DNA from: Blattamonas nauphoetae | Lineage: Eukaryota; Preaxostyla; Oxymonadida | Assembly: GCA_033064195.1 (NCBI GenBank) | Contig: JARBJD010000289.1 | Span: 1 to 64,000 of the forward strand | Length of the DNA stretch: 64,000 nucleotides | Direction: 5' to 3' | Shown: piece after piece, positions 21,775 to 32,588 of the stretch | Numbering within the stretch: position 1 is the first letter of the stretch | Layout of the letters: every line of letters starts with the position of its first letter | Notes under the pieces: model-generated | What the model saw: only the letters and a program-made list of their open reading frames with translations | Told to the model about the DNA's origin: nothing | The model's database searches: none | Translations under genes and position numbers: made by a program

Positions 21775-24329
21775 TAGGCTTGTCTGACCGACACTGACCG
21801 GTCAGTTTTCACCGAAAAGTACTGACGGTCACTGACCGGAGATATTTTGGAACCCATAATCGAGATTTCCAATTTATCCGAAGCAAATTCAAGTTGAATC
21901 TAGAAATGTGTGATTCCCGTTGTCCGTTAAAGAAACCAGTCTTAAAGTGCTGAAATAACTAAATTCGTGACCCTTACATCATCTTTAACAGGAAATACCT
22001 CACCGAAACCTTAGAATAGAGATTGGAGACAACACGAATGATCAATGGGTTCGGTCCGATAATGGTTTACAGACAAGGTTTCTCGTGAAAAAGTTGAGTA
22101 TAAAACGGATTATCAATTCACATGATGTCACTTCATGAAGTGAGAGAATCGGAAAGTTGCAAAAGTTTGAAGCGGGATCCAATCGGAACAAGATAAACGA
22201 GAAGCGTTGAGTCAACTGAGTGTTGCACGTCAGAACCCGAATACAGAGTTGGCGTCGTCGATCCACTCTCTGACGGGAATCTCCCTGTCGTGATCAGTCC
22301 CGTCGCATTCATGAAGACTCCTCCATGCTCCCCACCCAACAGTGTTCGTCTCTTCTGGTGTGTTTCCATATCCCACGCTGTCGATGAGGAACGATGCGGT
22401 GCCAGCATCGAACTTCATGAAGATGCCTCCTCCGCCCCACAATCCCTGACACGACATTAAACGAAAATTCTTGATTTCGATGGTGGTGACATTGAAAGTG
22501 GACGTTCCTCCTCCAAATCGCACTGTTGTGCATGTGTCAAAATCATAATGATCCACAGGAAATCATTTCCAGCTAGTCAATGTTCATAATACACAATCCT
22601 CCTCCTTCCATTCCTGAAGTGCAACCTGTTAACTTCATATTGTGCAGAGACACCTATCCTGACGCTGCCTTCACATAAAGTTGGACCCTGTGACTGAGAG
22701 AGAGTTTTCTCCCTCAAATGACGTTCCACCGCAGAACCCGTCGAAAGCCATGCAATCCTCAGACTTCGACCCTTCCACTTCGATGGCATCGACAGTATGG
22801 AAAAAAGGCCCTCCTCCATCCTTATAAGTCCCAGGGGCAGTGTAGGAGATGAACTCGCAGATGTCGATGACGATTTTGTTGGAATTAATGACTGAGAGTC
22901 CGCCTCCATCATCTTTGAGAGAAAGTTGACAATCAGCGATACCCAGGCTTCCTCCAGTCCCCTTCGACTGGCAGGACGTGAAAGAAGTGCAAGAGATCGC
23001 TGCCGAAGAGGAAATGTTGTAGAGCGTGTGTCCACCTCCAAATGTGTCAGAAATACAGTCAATGAATTGGGTGTTGGTAATAATCAACGTGGCTGTGTGG
23101 TTGATCATCCCTCCTCCTCCTCGGCAATCAATGACTGTTGGGGCGAGTACTTCGCACTTGTTGCAGGTGATCATGTCCAGAGTGACAGTTGTTGTATGAT
23201 TCACTGCAAACACATCGCCGTACACATCCTCAGATTGGTATAGATCAAATTTGGTGGTTTCAATCGAAACAGGCAGTGCAGCCACGACAAAGATGGCTCC
23301 CCCATGGATGAAGGATGTTGAGACGGAATATTCTGTGAAATTGCATCCAGTGACCGATAATGTGCCGTCAGCGTTGTGAAAAGTGATGACACCTCCATCC
23401 TCCGTCGATGTCATGTCAGTTAAGATGCACATGGTGAAAGTGGATGACGATGTGAGAACAAATGGAGGAGTGGATGAAGGGTATGCCTGTCTGGTTGAAT
23501 CCACCGAACAATACGAAAAAGTGGAATTGGTGAAGATGAAGTCTCCACAGTGGTTGATATTCGGAGTGAGGAGGCAACAGAAGCCGTTTGAGCTGTCTGT
23601 GGAGGACAATCAAGGAAGAGTATATTGTGGTGTCTGTGCTGACGGTGGCATGGATCGACGTGTGGCAGTGAGTGACGAGATGATGTGGAAAGCTGAGGCA
23701 GAGCAAGAGACTGACAGCTTGAATAAACGGGCAGGATCTTCTGGATGAATAAGGTCGGCAAAATTGACCTGGTTAGAACCAAATTGAGTGGAGGAGATAT
23801 TCACTGAGGTGGATGTCAGTGTTGCGTCAGGAGTACTTCTGGATGGAGTTTTAGGGCGACTTGTACTCGGTACGTCCTTGAGGCTGTTTGAGGGTGAAAT
23901 GATTGTTATTTGGTTCAGTTAAGCAGATGAGGTGTAGTGATCAGCTCTGGAAGATGGTGGGAGGATCAATCAGCGAGTTGTTCTCATGTTTTGAAACAAT
24001 CAGTCTTCACTCCTCTCCTTCGGGGTTTCAATCTTGACCAGATGAAAGAAGGAGAAAACAGACATTTGGGGTCATATCTCCAATTCTATGTCGCAATTAA
24101 GCCAATATGCGCGAGAATGACATGATCAAACCAGTCATTTTTGTGATTGAGCTTAGCAAATTGAAAAAAGGATGCCAAACAATTTCAATCAGCAAAATGT
24201 GACAGGTCTTGCTGTTTTCATTCAGATGTCTTGCTATTAGCATGTGATTTACCGATTAGATGTGATCAGACCCTTTGAAATATTACTTACTGACACTGAC
24301 CGCCGCTTTTGGCCGGTCAGACAAGCCTA
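21775..24329. mobile_element. hAT-like non-autonomous transposon with 8-bp target duplication
   Basis: Perfect 16-bp terminal inverted repeats TAGGCTTGTCTGACCG are flanked on both sides by the same 8 bases, TATTTGCT (21767-21774 and 24330-24337). The 8-bp duplication and TIR length fit the hAT superfamily. Subterminal CACTGACCGGTCAG-like motifs occur near the left end and a CACTGACCG motif near the right, as expected for hAT transposase sites. No transposase frame lies inside. Instead the interior holds a decayed beta-helix surface-protein sequence, so this looks like a gene-capturing non-autonomous element. Confidence 0.8.
22230..23930 (-). pseudogene. beta-helix (Pmp-like) surface-protein relic inside the hAT-like element
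   Basis: Successive minus-strand segments show the parallel beta-helix repeat pattern: FTNSTFSYC, TSTEDGGVI, FIHGGAIFV, CRGGGGMI, FGGGHTLYN, KDDGGGLSV, YKDGGGPFF, and further down LWGGGGIFMKF. The longest uninterrupted part is 22671-23609. The flanking parts are in other frames, so the gene is decayed. The pattern is that of large secreted or surface proteins of metamonads. Lying completely inside the hAT-like termini, it was probably captured from a host locus. Confidence 0.7.
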
Positions 24330-24337
24330 TATTTGCT

Positions 24338-25345
24338 TCAAAGACTTCAAATATTTCATCATTTCACATGAGACTGGGAAAATCTCTGATAATGAGTATT
24401 CAGAAAACAGACAAGATCGAACCCACAACTCACAAAAAAACCGCTCCATTTTGATGGACGCGCTCATTCGATTCCTTGCACTCCTTTTAGTCATCAAACC
24501 TGTATCTTATTCTCTTCGGTGCTCTCAAAGTCACAGGTTATCCACTCATTCCGTGTTCCATCACACCTTTTCCATTGTGATCTACCTAAAAGGAAAAAGT
24601 CTACAATCACCTCTCCATCCCATCATACAGTCTTGAAAAGTGTGTATTTTCATTCCTTTCGGCATTCCAACTTCTCTCCTCTCTTTATTCAGCATCCTGT
24701 TCGTCGTTGATGATCCTCCACCACGCATCGAATCTATCGAACCAAAACAGCAGTTATGCAGACACACACATCTATACGATCTTCAAACTCGGAACCGCCA
24801 CCTCTTCAGAAACGTATTCTTCATGATGATCGCATCGAAGAGGATGCTCTCTATATTGTCTCGTCAAGTCAGTCGCACTGGCTCAGATATATGTCGCTTG
24901 GATACTTGCGTCTTTTTATGTCCGTTCAAATTAGTATTCAAGTTGCAATTCAACAGAAAAGGCTCTCTCCATGACAGCAAACAGATTCATCGTGAACCCG
25001 ACTAGATTGTCCCTTTCTACTCAAAGGATGAACAGACTAATTTGCCACAATGTCCAATTGCTCCTTCAAAGGTGAAATGGGATGAAAACCGTGTCGTATC
25101 AGGTCTGTGAACCGACCAGCGTCTTTTCATTCATTCAATGACTGTGTCATTCTTTCCGTCCGAATATCATACAAAAATCATCAAATATTTATGTTTCATT
25201 GTCCATCTTCTCAATAGCGTCGATTCGATCTCAGTTAAGTCCTACCCAACCATTCAAGACTCTGATCTCATCTATTTCCTCAAATGGGCCATTAAGAAGA
25301 TTACACAAATAATCACCAGTTATTTGTGTTCCTTTATTCCAATTT
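24338..25345. other. no supported gene
   Basis: Short open frames occur on both strands, without domain signals. The frame that runs into the dynein relic is open from 25138, but dynein similarity starts only near 25425. Confidence 0.4.
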
Positions 25346-25347
25346 CG

Positions 25348-28300
25348 ATGATGATGAACCAATCTGCTTCACACAACCACTTGGAAGACATGCTATCAAA
25401 AGAAGAGCGCCAGAAGAGCAACCCTCCAATCCCCAACACTTGGCCCCTGTTCGGAGGGGCGGCAGTGTGGGCGAGTCTGCTGATGGAGAAGCTTAATCGG
25501 GAGATTGATGAGTTGGACAAGTCGGGAATCGAGTTTGTGACGGAAGAAGAGAAAGAGGAGACGATGAAGCACGTCGAGATGCTCAACAACACCATCACGC
25601 TCTTCATCAAAAATAACTTCTCGCGCTGGCTGGCTGAAGCCATCGAAGGGAAGGACTTCGAAGAATACAAAAAGAACTGCATCTTCGTCCGCCAGACAAA
25701 CACGCACATGCTCAAGTCCAACTTCGAGCCTGCCATCCTCCGCCTCTTCAACGTGGTCCATTTCTGGCAGAAGCTGCCGACTGTCGCGCATTTCCCTTCG
25801 AGTGTGGTCGACTTTGTCGAAGCAGAAGAGGCCGAGCTGCTCCTCGCTCAGCAGACGGTGCTTCTCGTTGTGAGAGACTACAACGACATCCTCCTCTCAC
25901 TCCCCGTCCAATTCGCCGACATCTTCCGCATCCATCTCAAGCACCTTGACGTGATGATCACAAAGGGACTCAAGACAGTCAAGTTCAACGCTCCCAACGT
26001 CATCACGTTCTGCACAAAGGCTCGCCAGATGTGCTCGGACGTGATGAAGCTGGTCACAGACTTCAAAGAGACGCACAAGAAGATTGTGGAGACGATCATC
26101 ATGTTCCTCACCCGCATTCCGCTGATCTTCATCGACCCTCGTCATTGCTACAGACTCGACGAGTTCGCGCAGACACAGGGATTGTGGAGAAGCAAGATGA
26201 AGCTGAAGATGACGAGCATGTTGCACGAACTGCAAGACCTGCTCCGAAACGCATTCACTCCTTTCAAAGACGACACCGACCCAACAATCAAAGTGTATTG
26301 GGACGAGTACCTCAAGCTGATTGATTCGATGATCCTCGAGGCTCTCCACCTCTCCGTCAAACGCTCCCTGACCGATCTGATGTACGCACTCGTCGGCGAC
26401 AAGAAGGCCGAGCTGTCTCCGCTGTAAGTCGTCGAGGCCATTCTCGCTGGACAGAAGGCTGAGTGGAATCCAGCAATCATGAATCTAAAGAAGATGGTGT
26501 TTGACGTGCGAGAAGAGGCGATCATGAGTGCACAAGCCTTCACTCGTGTCTTCACCGAAAACAAGAAGAAGATCGGAAATCTGACAATCACAACCGACAA
26601 CGACGAAGAAGACAACGAGCAGATCAGAAACAGCACCGAAATTCGAGATTTGAGCCGTGCCATCCAGGAATCCTTCAAACCACTCGTGCAGAACCTCCGC
26701 AAGTTCGAGCAGGAGTACAAAGCGATCATGGTCGCCTTCCAACTCGACAAAGATCCGCAAGACGCTTTCTACGAAACGTACACCGAGTTCCCCAACCTGC
26801 AAGCATTCGAGAACGACATCAACATTTGGAAGGAGCGAGAACGGCAGATCGTTGCGAAGGAGCTGTCGCAGAACATCGAGTTCGTGCGTGTCGATGTTGT
26901 TCCGTTGAAGGACGCGCTGATTGCTCACTGCAAGCAGCGACAGGAGATGTACGTGAACATCCTGAACAAGGCCGCCTCGGGCATCTTCAACGGAATCTGC
27001 GGAGACTTGGACTCGACGATGGTGAAGATGTCCAAGTCACCGAAGACCCTCGACGATCTGAAGGCGTTGGATGTGTTGCTGAAAGAGTCGAAGGAAGGGC
27101 TTGCCACAATCGAGGCCAAGTTCGAGCCTCTTCAGAAGCAGTACGAGCTGCTCGAGAGGTGCTCCGACATTCTCCCCGTGCCCGATCAGGAGACCATGCT
27201 CCTTCTCCAGCTGCCCTCCAAGTTCCAAGCTTACAAGCAGTTCATTGCACAGCAGGAGGTTCGCATGGTCGACCTCAAGGCAGCTAAAAAGAAGGAGCTG
27301 CAGGCGTCTCTCGACCAGCTCGCCTCAGACATCACCGCCACTCGCAAACGGTTCCTCGCTCAGGTTCCGTTCCAGGACAGAATCGCTGTCGACGACGCCA
27401 ATGGAATCATCGGCGAGTTCAGAGATGAAGTCAAGACACATCACGCTGAAGAGAAGAGATTGTTGGTTGGAATCGAGTTGTTTGGGTTGGAGCAGCGTGT
27501 GTATGGCGACCTCACTGCAACCACCAAGGATTTGGACGAGATTGTGGGATCAGTGGAAGACCGGGCAATTCAACGACCTCAACGCGAAAGGAATGGACGA
27601 CGCAGCGCGTCGCTTCACAACCGATCTCCTCAAAAAGAAGACAGATTGTGGGCACATCGAAGTGTGGAAGGCCCTCAAAACACAAGTCGACTCGTTCAAA
27701 CAATCGCTCCCCCTCATCACGTTCCTCCACAACGACGACATGCGTGAGCGTCATTGGGAGAAGCTGAAGGAGGAGACACAGCCGTTCGACCGGAAGTCCG
27801 CCGAATTCACTCTCAAGAAGGTGTTTGAGGTCGGTCTGCACGAACATCTCGACCAGATCCAGTCGATCGCTTGATTAGCTGCAGAAGAAGCCGTCATCGA
27901 AAAGAAGATCCGCGAAGTGGAGCAGACGTGGAACGAGATGGAGTACATCGTCTCGCCATACAAACAGGTCGCCCGCATTGGAAGCACCGAAGACATCGAA
28001 CAGCAGATTGACGATCACTTGATGGAACTCGCGTCGATGAAGTGCTAACGCTATGTTGCGAGCTTCGTCCAAGATCTGGACAAGTGGGAGAAGCTGCTGA
28101 CGGCGATGCAGGCGACAACGGAAAAGCTGATGCTCGCTCAGATGGCGAAGGAGGCGAGAGAGTTCAACTACGAGTGGGAGAAGATCATGAAGGCAATCAT
28201 GGCCGACCGACACGTCCTCCCCACCGCTCAGATTGCTGGCATTGTGCTGCGCTGCGTGGGCTTCCAAAGTGAAGGACGTCAACGACTGTCTTTGGAAACA

Positions 28301-29590
28301 ACAGCTCAATTTCTACAGGCGCAGTGTCACTGTCAACACCGTCTTATTGTGACCAGCCGGGACAGGAAAGACAGAAAATGTGAAGGATCTGCCGAAGGCC
28401 CTTGGAATGTACTGCATCAACTTCAACTTCTCCGAGGGACTAGACCACACCTCGGTGGGCCGAATGTTCTCTGGTCTCGCCCAAACAGGCGCCTGGTCGT
28501 GCTTCGACGAGTTCAACCGTATGGGCGTGGAAGTGCTGTCTGTCATCGCTTAGCAGCCGCAGGAGATCCTCACTGCTCTCGAAGAGAGGTCATACACTCC
28601 CAGTTCGAAGGTCGAACCATCCCCATCAAAGAGACGTGTGGTGTCTTCGTCACAATGCCCCCTGGCTATCCCGGCCGTTCCAAACTCCCCGACAACTTGA
28701 AGGCTCTCTTCCGTCCCGTCGCCATGATGGTGCCTGACTCGGCGATGATTGCCCAGATCCGTCTGTACGCCGAAGGGTTCACAGATCCCGTCACACTCGC
28801 TCAGAAGATCGATACGCTGTACACGCTATCCATGCAGCAGCTGTCTCGTCGGGCTCACTACGATTGGGGTCTCCGTGCGATCAAGTCGGTGCTGGTGACT
28901 GCAGGAACGTATCATCGCCAGGCACCCGAACAGACAGAAGACGTGGTCCCCTTCCGCGCGTGCATGAACATGAACTATCCCAAGCTGCTCGCTGACGATC
29001 TCCGGCTGTTCCAAGGCCTTCTCGGCGATCTCTTCCCGACCGTCCAGCTCCCCAGCACGACCTCATCTGCCCTCATCGACGCCATCAAGGCCTGTCTCGT
29101 GGAATCCCCCGAACACCTTCAGATCCACCAGGCACTCATCAACACAATCGTGCAGTTCTCCGAAACAAAGGACATCCGTCACGGAGTCATGATGGTCGGC
29201 GAGTCCGGGTCGTACAAGTCGACCGCGTGGAAGAAACTCGCCGCAGCGAAGACCTGTCTCAACGCAGCAGGCGTGCCTGTCGATGCCAATGACGAACTGT
29301 TCGGATTCTACGACAAGACGTCCGAATGGAATGACGGTATTGTGTCCAATCTTGTGATGCGAGCAGCGAACGACGAATCGATGAACTCCGTGGTCGATGA
29401 CTCCAAAGTACTCACTCTCACCAACCAGACTCGAATAACCTTCCCACAACAAGTCTCGTTCCTCTTCGAAGTGCAGGATCTTCAGGAAGCTTCCCATGCC
29501 ACTGTCTACCGTTGCTGTATCATCTTCATGGACACAGCTAACTTTGGCTGGCAACCGTTCATCCGATCGTGGGTGGAGCGGAAGGAGATG
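25348..29590 (+). pseudogene. axonemal-type dynein heavy chain, decayed and truncated
   Basis: The order is dynein tail, linker, AAA1, AAA2. The tail starts near PIPNTWPLFGGAAVW (25430). Linker hallmarks include FKQSLPLITFL and MRERHWEKL (27690-27770). AAA1 shows PAGTGKTE (28353), then [36 protein letters not shown] and MMVPD. AAA2 shows MLFNAT-equivalent VGESGSYKST and a FEVQDLQEASHATVYR block, after which similarity ends. Breaks: in-frame stops at 26425 (TAA), 27872 (TGA), 28046 (TAA) and 28551 (TAG); frame changes near 27540, 28265 and 28590; deletions before the AAA1 P-loop and inside AAA2. AAA3-6, stalk and C-terminus are missing. A flagellar motor gene copy that is no longer functional. 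Confidence 0.93.
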
Positions 29591-30071
29591 GACGAGAACA
29601 ATGGAAGTCAACAACGAGGCAGTCAAACAGGTGTCGCTTGGATCGAAGCCTCGAACCGGAACAGATTCCACATCCGGGCGAGTGGGAGTCCAAGTCATGT
29701 TGTTTTATCTCTTCTTTCATCATTTCTCTTCCTCCCTCTGACCTCTCACATGATCTCAGAGTCTGAAACCGTGAGTTCGAAACACACACAACGATCGTCT
29801 AACTTCTCATGGTTATTTTTCACTTCACTCATTTCCAATGTCTGATTTCCAGTTTCGCTTTTCGCCAGAGTTCTATTTACTGATACAGAATGCGTTGGTT
29901 GACAATCGGTTCATTGTGAATGTGATCCACCCAAATGAAAAAATAAAACGGATCCAGGTGTTTAACCAATGAAAAACGACATTTTTCCCACCTCTCTCTT
30001 CTTGATAAATGTAAAATAATTTGGAATTCGTCAAAAAAAGGGGGTGTTGAGTCTCGAAAAAAAACGCCCAT
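29591..30071. other. no supported gene
   Basis: AT-rich spacer between the dynein relic and the Tc1-type element. It contains a GGGTGTTGAGTCTCGAAAAA segment (about 30042-30061) that recurs inverted at about 21740-21765, just left of the hAT-like element, so it is a short dispersed repeat. Confidence 0.5.
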
Positions 30072-31521
30072 CAGCCACGGACAAAAGTTTACGGCCAGTC
30101 GATATCAGACTTTGTATCGAAACAATCATGAAAGCGAGAAAAATACTGATTCATTGTACTGTTGGAATGAACATTTCCACTGATTTCTTGGATTTAATCT
30201 CTCTTTTTTGTGGAAGACGTCAAAAGAAGTTTTGTTGTGGGATCTCACTACTGCCATCGTCTTCGTAATCTGTTTGAATTCTCAACAATTCGCTTTTCTC
30301 ACTTTTTTTGTTCGTTTAAACAATCTGGAATGGATTTGGCGAAGAGAGGTGCAGCTATAGCTCTAAAACGGACAGGCATCTCCCAACGCGAAATTGGGCG
30401 ACAGCTTGTGGTACCACACTCGACAATTCAACAATTCTTTAAAGTTCACCGCAACAGTCGTCTTGCCAACGCCGATCTCAAAGACCGCCCCCGATCTGGT
30501 CGTCCTCGATGTACAACACCTCGACAGGACCGATTCATCGTACGGCAAATCACAAATGATCCCAACACCGACACTTCAACAGTTGCATCAGAACTCCCAA
30601 CGGAGGACGGGAGGCAGATTTCTGAGAGGACAATCAGGCGCCGGGCAGCAGAGGCCGGACTCTTTCATCGTGTCAAGAGGAGCGCTCCACTTCTGACTCG
30701 GGGTCATCGCCAAAACCGTCTCCGATTTGCGGAAGCACACGCCGACTGGTCTGTAGATGAGTGGAGGAAGGTGATGTTCTCCGATGAGTCGTCTGTGGAA
30801 TGTGGAGAGAACCACGGTCAACATTGGGTCTGGAGACGGAAAGGAGAGGAGTGGAGAGGAGACAACAGAAAGCTCACAATCAAGTTTGCAGGGCATGTTT
30901 CATTCTGGTGCACGATGTCGGCCGCCGGACCAGGATCAATGGTAGTATTAGATGGAACGCTTAACAGTGATCGATACTTGCACCTTGTGCGAAGACACGT
31001 TCAACAGGATGGAACACGACTCTGTGGTGAGCACTTTGTCTACCAACAAGACAATCATAGTGCTCACAACGCTGAAGAAGTGCTTGATTACATTGATAGA
31101 CAAGGCATACAACTACTCAATTGGCCTGCAAACAGTCCCGACTTGTCTCCCATCGAGAACATGTTTGCTTGCTTGAAGCGAAATGTGGCTGAACGCAACC
31201 CAACCGACCTTATTCGACTTCGCGAAATTGCACAAGAAGAGTGGAATTCATTCACTCCTGCATACACGGATGCTCTAGTTTCTTCTATGCCACACAGAAT
31301 ACGGGAAGTGATTCAAAACAGAGGCGGTTCAACTTCATACTAACCCATTCTTTTCAACATTTTTACTAATTCTTCTCTAACTTCACTTCAACATACACTT
31401 TTGCTTAATCTTTTTCGAAACCATGATCAATCAAAGAAATGAAGTGAATGGTAGTCCTGGTTCGGAGGAAGTTGGTTCTGTGACTAGATCAGAGGTGGCC
31501 GTAAACTTTTGTCCGTGACTG
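30072..31521 (+). mobile_element. Tc1-type transposon, apparently complete
   Basis: Terminal inverted repeats of about 26 bp (30072-30097 and 31496-31521) share the core CACGGACAAAAGTTTACGG and differ at one position. They enclose a single open transposase gene. Flanks read CAT on both sides (30069-30071 and 31522-31524) rather than the TA expected for the superfamily. The short length, paired ends and intact gene suggest a young copy. Confidence 0.9.
30330..31343 (+). CDS. Tc1-type DDE transposase
   Basis: This 337-residue protein starts at the ATG at 30330 (MDLAKRGAAI). The N-terminal paired-like helix-turn-helix (residues 1-60, TGISQREIGRQL) should bind the inverted repeats. The RNase H-type catalytic core has the first aspartate in MFSDESS, the second in YQQDNHSAHN, and the glutamate in NSPDLSPIENMF about 34 residues later (DD34E). 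The length is as expected for Tc1 enzymes, with no internal stop. It cuts and pastes the element at 30072-31521. Upstream in-frame codons back to 30210 lack similarity, so I prefer the internal ATG. Confidence 0.93.
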   Translation: MDLAKRGAAIALKRTGISQREIGRQLVVPHSTIQQFFKVHRNSRLANADLKDRPRSGRPRCTTPRQDRFIVRQITNDPNTDTSTVASELPTEDGRQISERTIRRRAAEAGLFHRVKRSAPLLTRGHRQNRLRFAEAHADWSVDEWRKVMFSDESSVECGENHGQHWVWRRKGEEWRGDNRKLTIKFAGHVSFWCTMSAAGPGSMVVLDGTLNSDRYLHLVRRHVQQDGTRLCGEHFVYQQDNHSAHNAEEVLDYIDRQGIQLLNWPANSPDLSPIENMFACLKRNVAERNPTDLIRLREIAQEEWNSFTPAYTDALVSSMPHRIREVIQNRGGSTSY

Positions 31522-31566
31522 CATATGGATGTGAAATCAAAAAAAGAAAATGAGATTTATTCAGTG

Positions 31567-32493
31567 TTACACGTTCTGGGCATCGAGTGGGACTTCGTCG
31601 TTAATGCATGCATTGTATTGTTCTTCCGAGAACAAAAATACCATTTGGAGGAAAGTGAGAAATGAAATTCTTTGTATATGGAGGACAGTGAACAGGCTAC
31701 AGTAGTCCAGAAGATGATGAGACAGGGTTCCGGAATCTGGCATGAAACGTCTCAGGTGAGACCACATCCCTTCCACATTGTTGATGTGGGTGTGGGTGAC
31801 GGGATCTTTGAAAAAATACTGATGGTTCACCGTCTGGTGTGGAAACCCAAGATTTTCTTGAAGTGTGGCGTATGCCGCCCAGCAATCCGATAATACCGTG
31901 GTTTGTGGCTGAATACAAGCTTCCATAATTCCGAACAAGACTGGTTGTGTGCGATTTTGCACAGGGAGGACGAAGCCATTTTGGTCTCCATTCTCCCGTC
32001 GTTCTAACATCCCAAAAACCCAGTTCTGGCGCCTTGCATTCCCTCTGTTGTTCTTTTTTCGTCCAAAAAGAGCCTCGTCGATTTCGATTACCCGGTTCTC
32101 CCCTCCTAACATCTCTCTGTTCAACCACACCCGAACCGTCGCAGCCTGCCTACACAGCTGGTATATGTTGTTGACAGTTCGTTCGGACTCCCCCGAAAGG
32201 CTGATTGACTGAACTTGCTTCAGTTTTATAAAGCAATGAAGGACGATCAGCATCAATTTGTTGATTGGGACACGAATTCCATGGAATGGTGTCCCCGAGT
32301 ATCTCGAACGGTTTATATTGTGCTGACGGCTCCTAAATCTGGGCGTTTGTTCATTTGATAGAATCATTGGTTGACCACAGACTGGGCAATTCGGAGTTGG
32401 GATGAGCTGGTGGGTTTCCAAGAATGCAGTGGTATGATCAGCATTGAGAAAGATTGACTGAAGATTGGTGACAGACAAGTCGTTCAAATCCAT
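31567..32493 (-). CDS. Merlin / ISXO2-like (IS1595-type) transposase
   Basis: This 308-residue protein has an N-terminal zinc-binding segment (CPVCGQPM, about residues 36-43) and a DDE core: VIEIDEALFGRKK (first aspartate), VLSDCWAAY (second), and HINNVEGMWSHLRR (glutamate). This arrangement is that of ISXO2-like transposases, the IS1016/IS1595 relatives known in eukaryotes as Merlin. The frame is complete from ATG at 32493. I could not find the terminal repeats. The element begins right next to the Tc1-type copy and ends close to the left boundary of repeat D at 32589. Confidence 0.9.
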   Translation of the reverse strand: MDLNDLSVTNLQSIFLNADHTTAFLETHQLIPTPNCPVCGQPMILSNEQTPRFRSRQHNINRSRYSGTPFHGIRVPINKLMLIVLHCFIKLKQVQSISLSGESERTVNNIYQLCRQAATVRVWLNREMLGGENRVIEIDEALFGRKKNNRGNARRQNWVFGMLERRENGDQNGFVLPVQNRTQPVLFGIMEACIQPQTTVLSDCWAAYATLQENLGFPHQTVNHQYFFKDPVTHTHINNVEGMWSHLRRFMPDSGTLSHHLLDYCSLFTVLHIQRISFLTFLQMVFLFSEEQYNACINDEVPLDAQNV

Positions 32494-32588
32494 TTTGAGA
32501 TGATTTGTTCCGATTTAATGAAGGAATTTGAATAAAACGAAGATTTATGGGACGATCAATACTGTGGCCCGTCAAGTGCAGGAACACC

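Noticed and set aside
26425-28553. Reassigned stop codons (TAA/TAG as glutamine, known in some oxymonads)
   Set aside because: In the dynein relic only one stop (TAG at 28551) falls at a usual glutamine position, others fall at phenylalanine, serine/asparagine or acidic positions, and a TGA is also present. Separase ends in TAA, PDS5 in TAG and RAD21 in TGA, as with the standard code.
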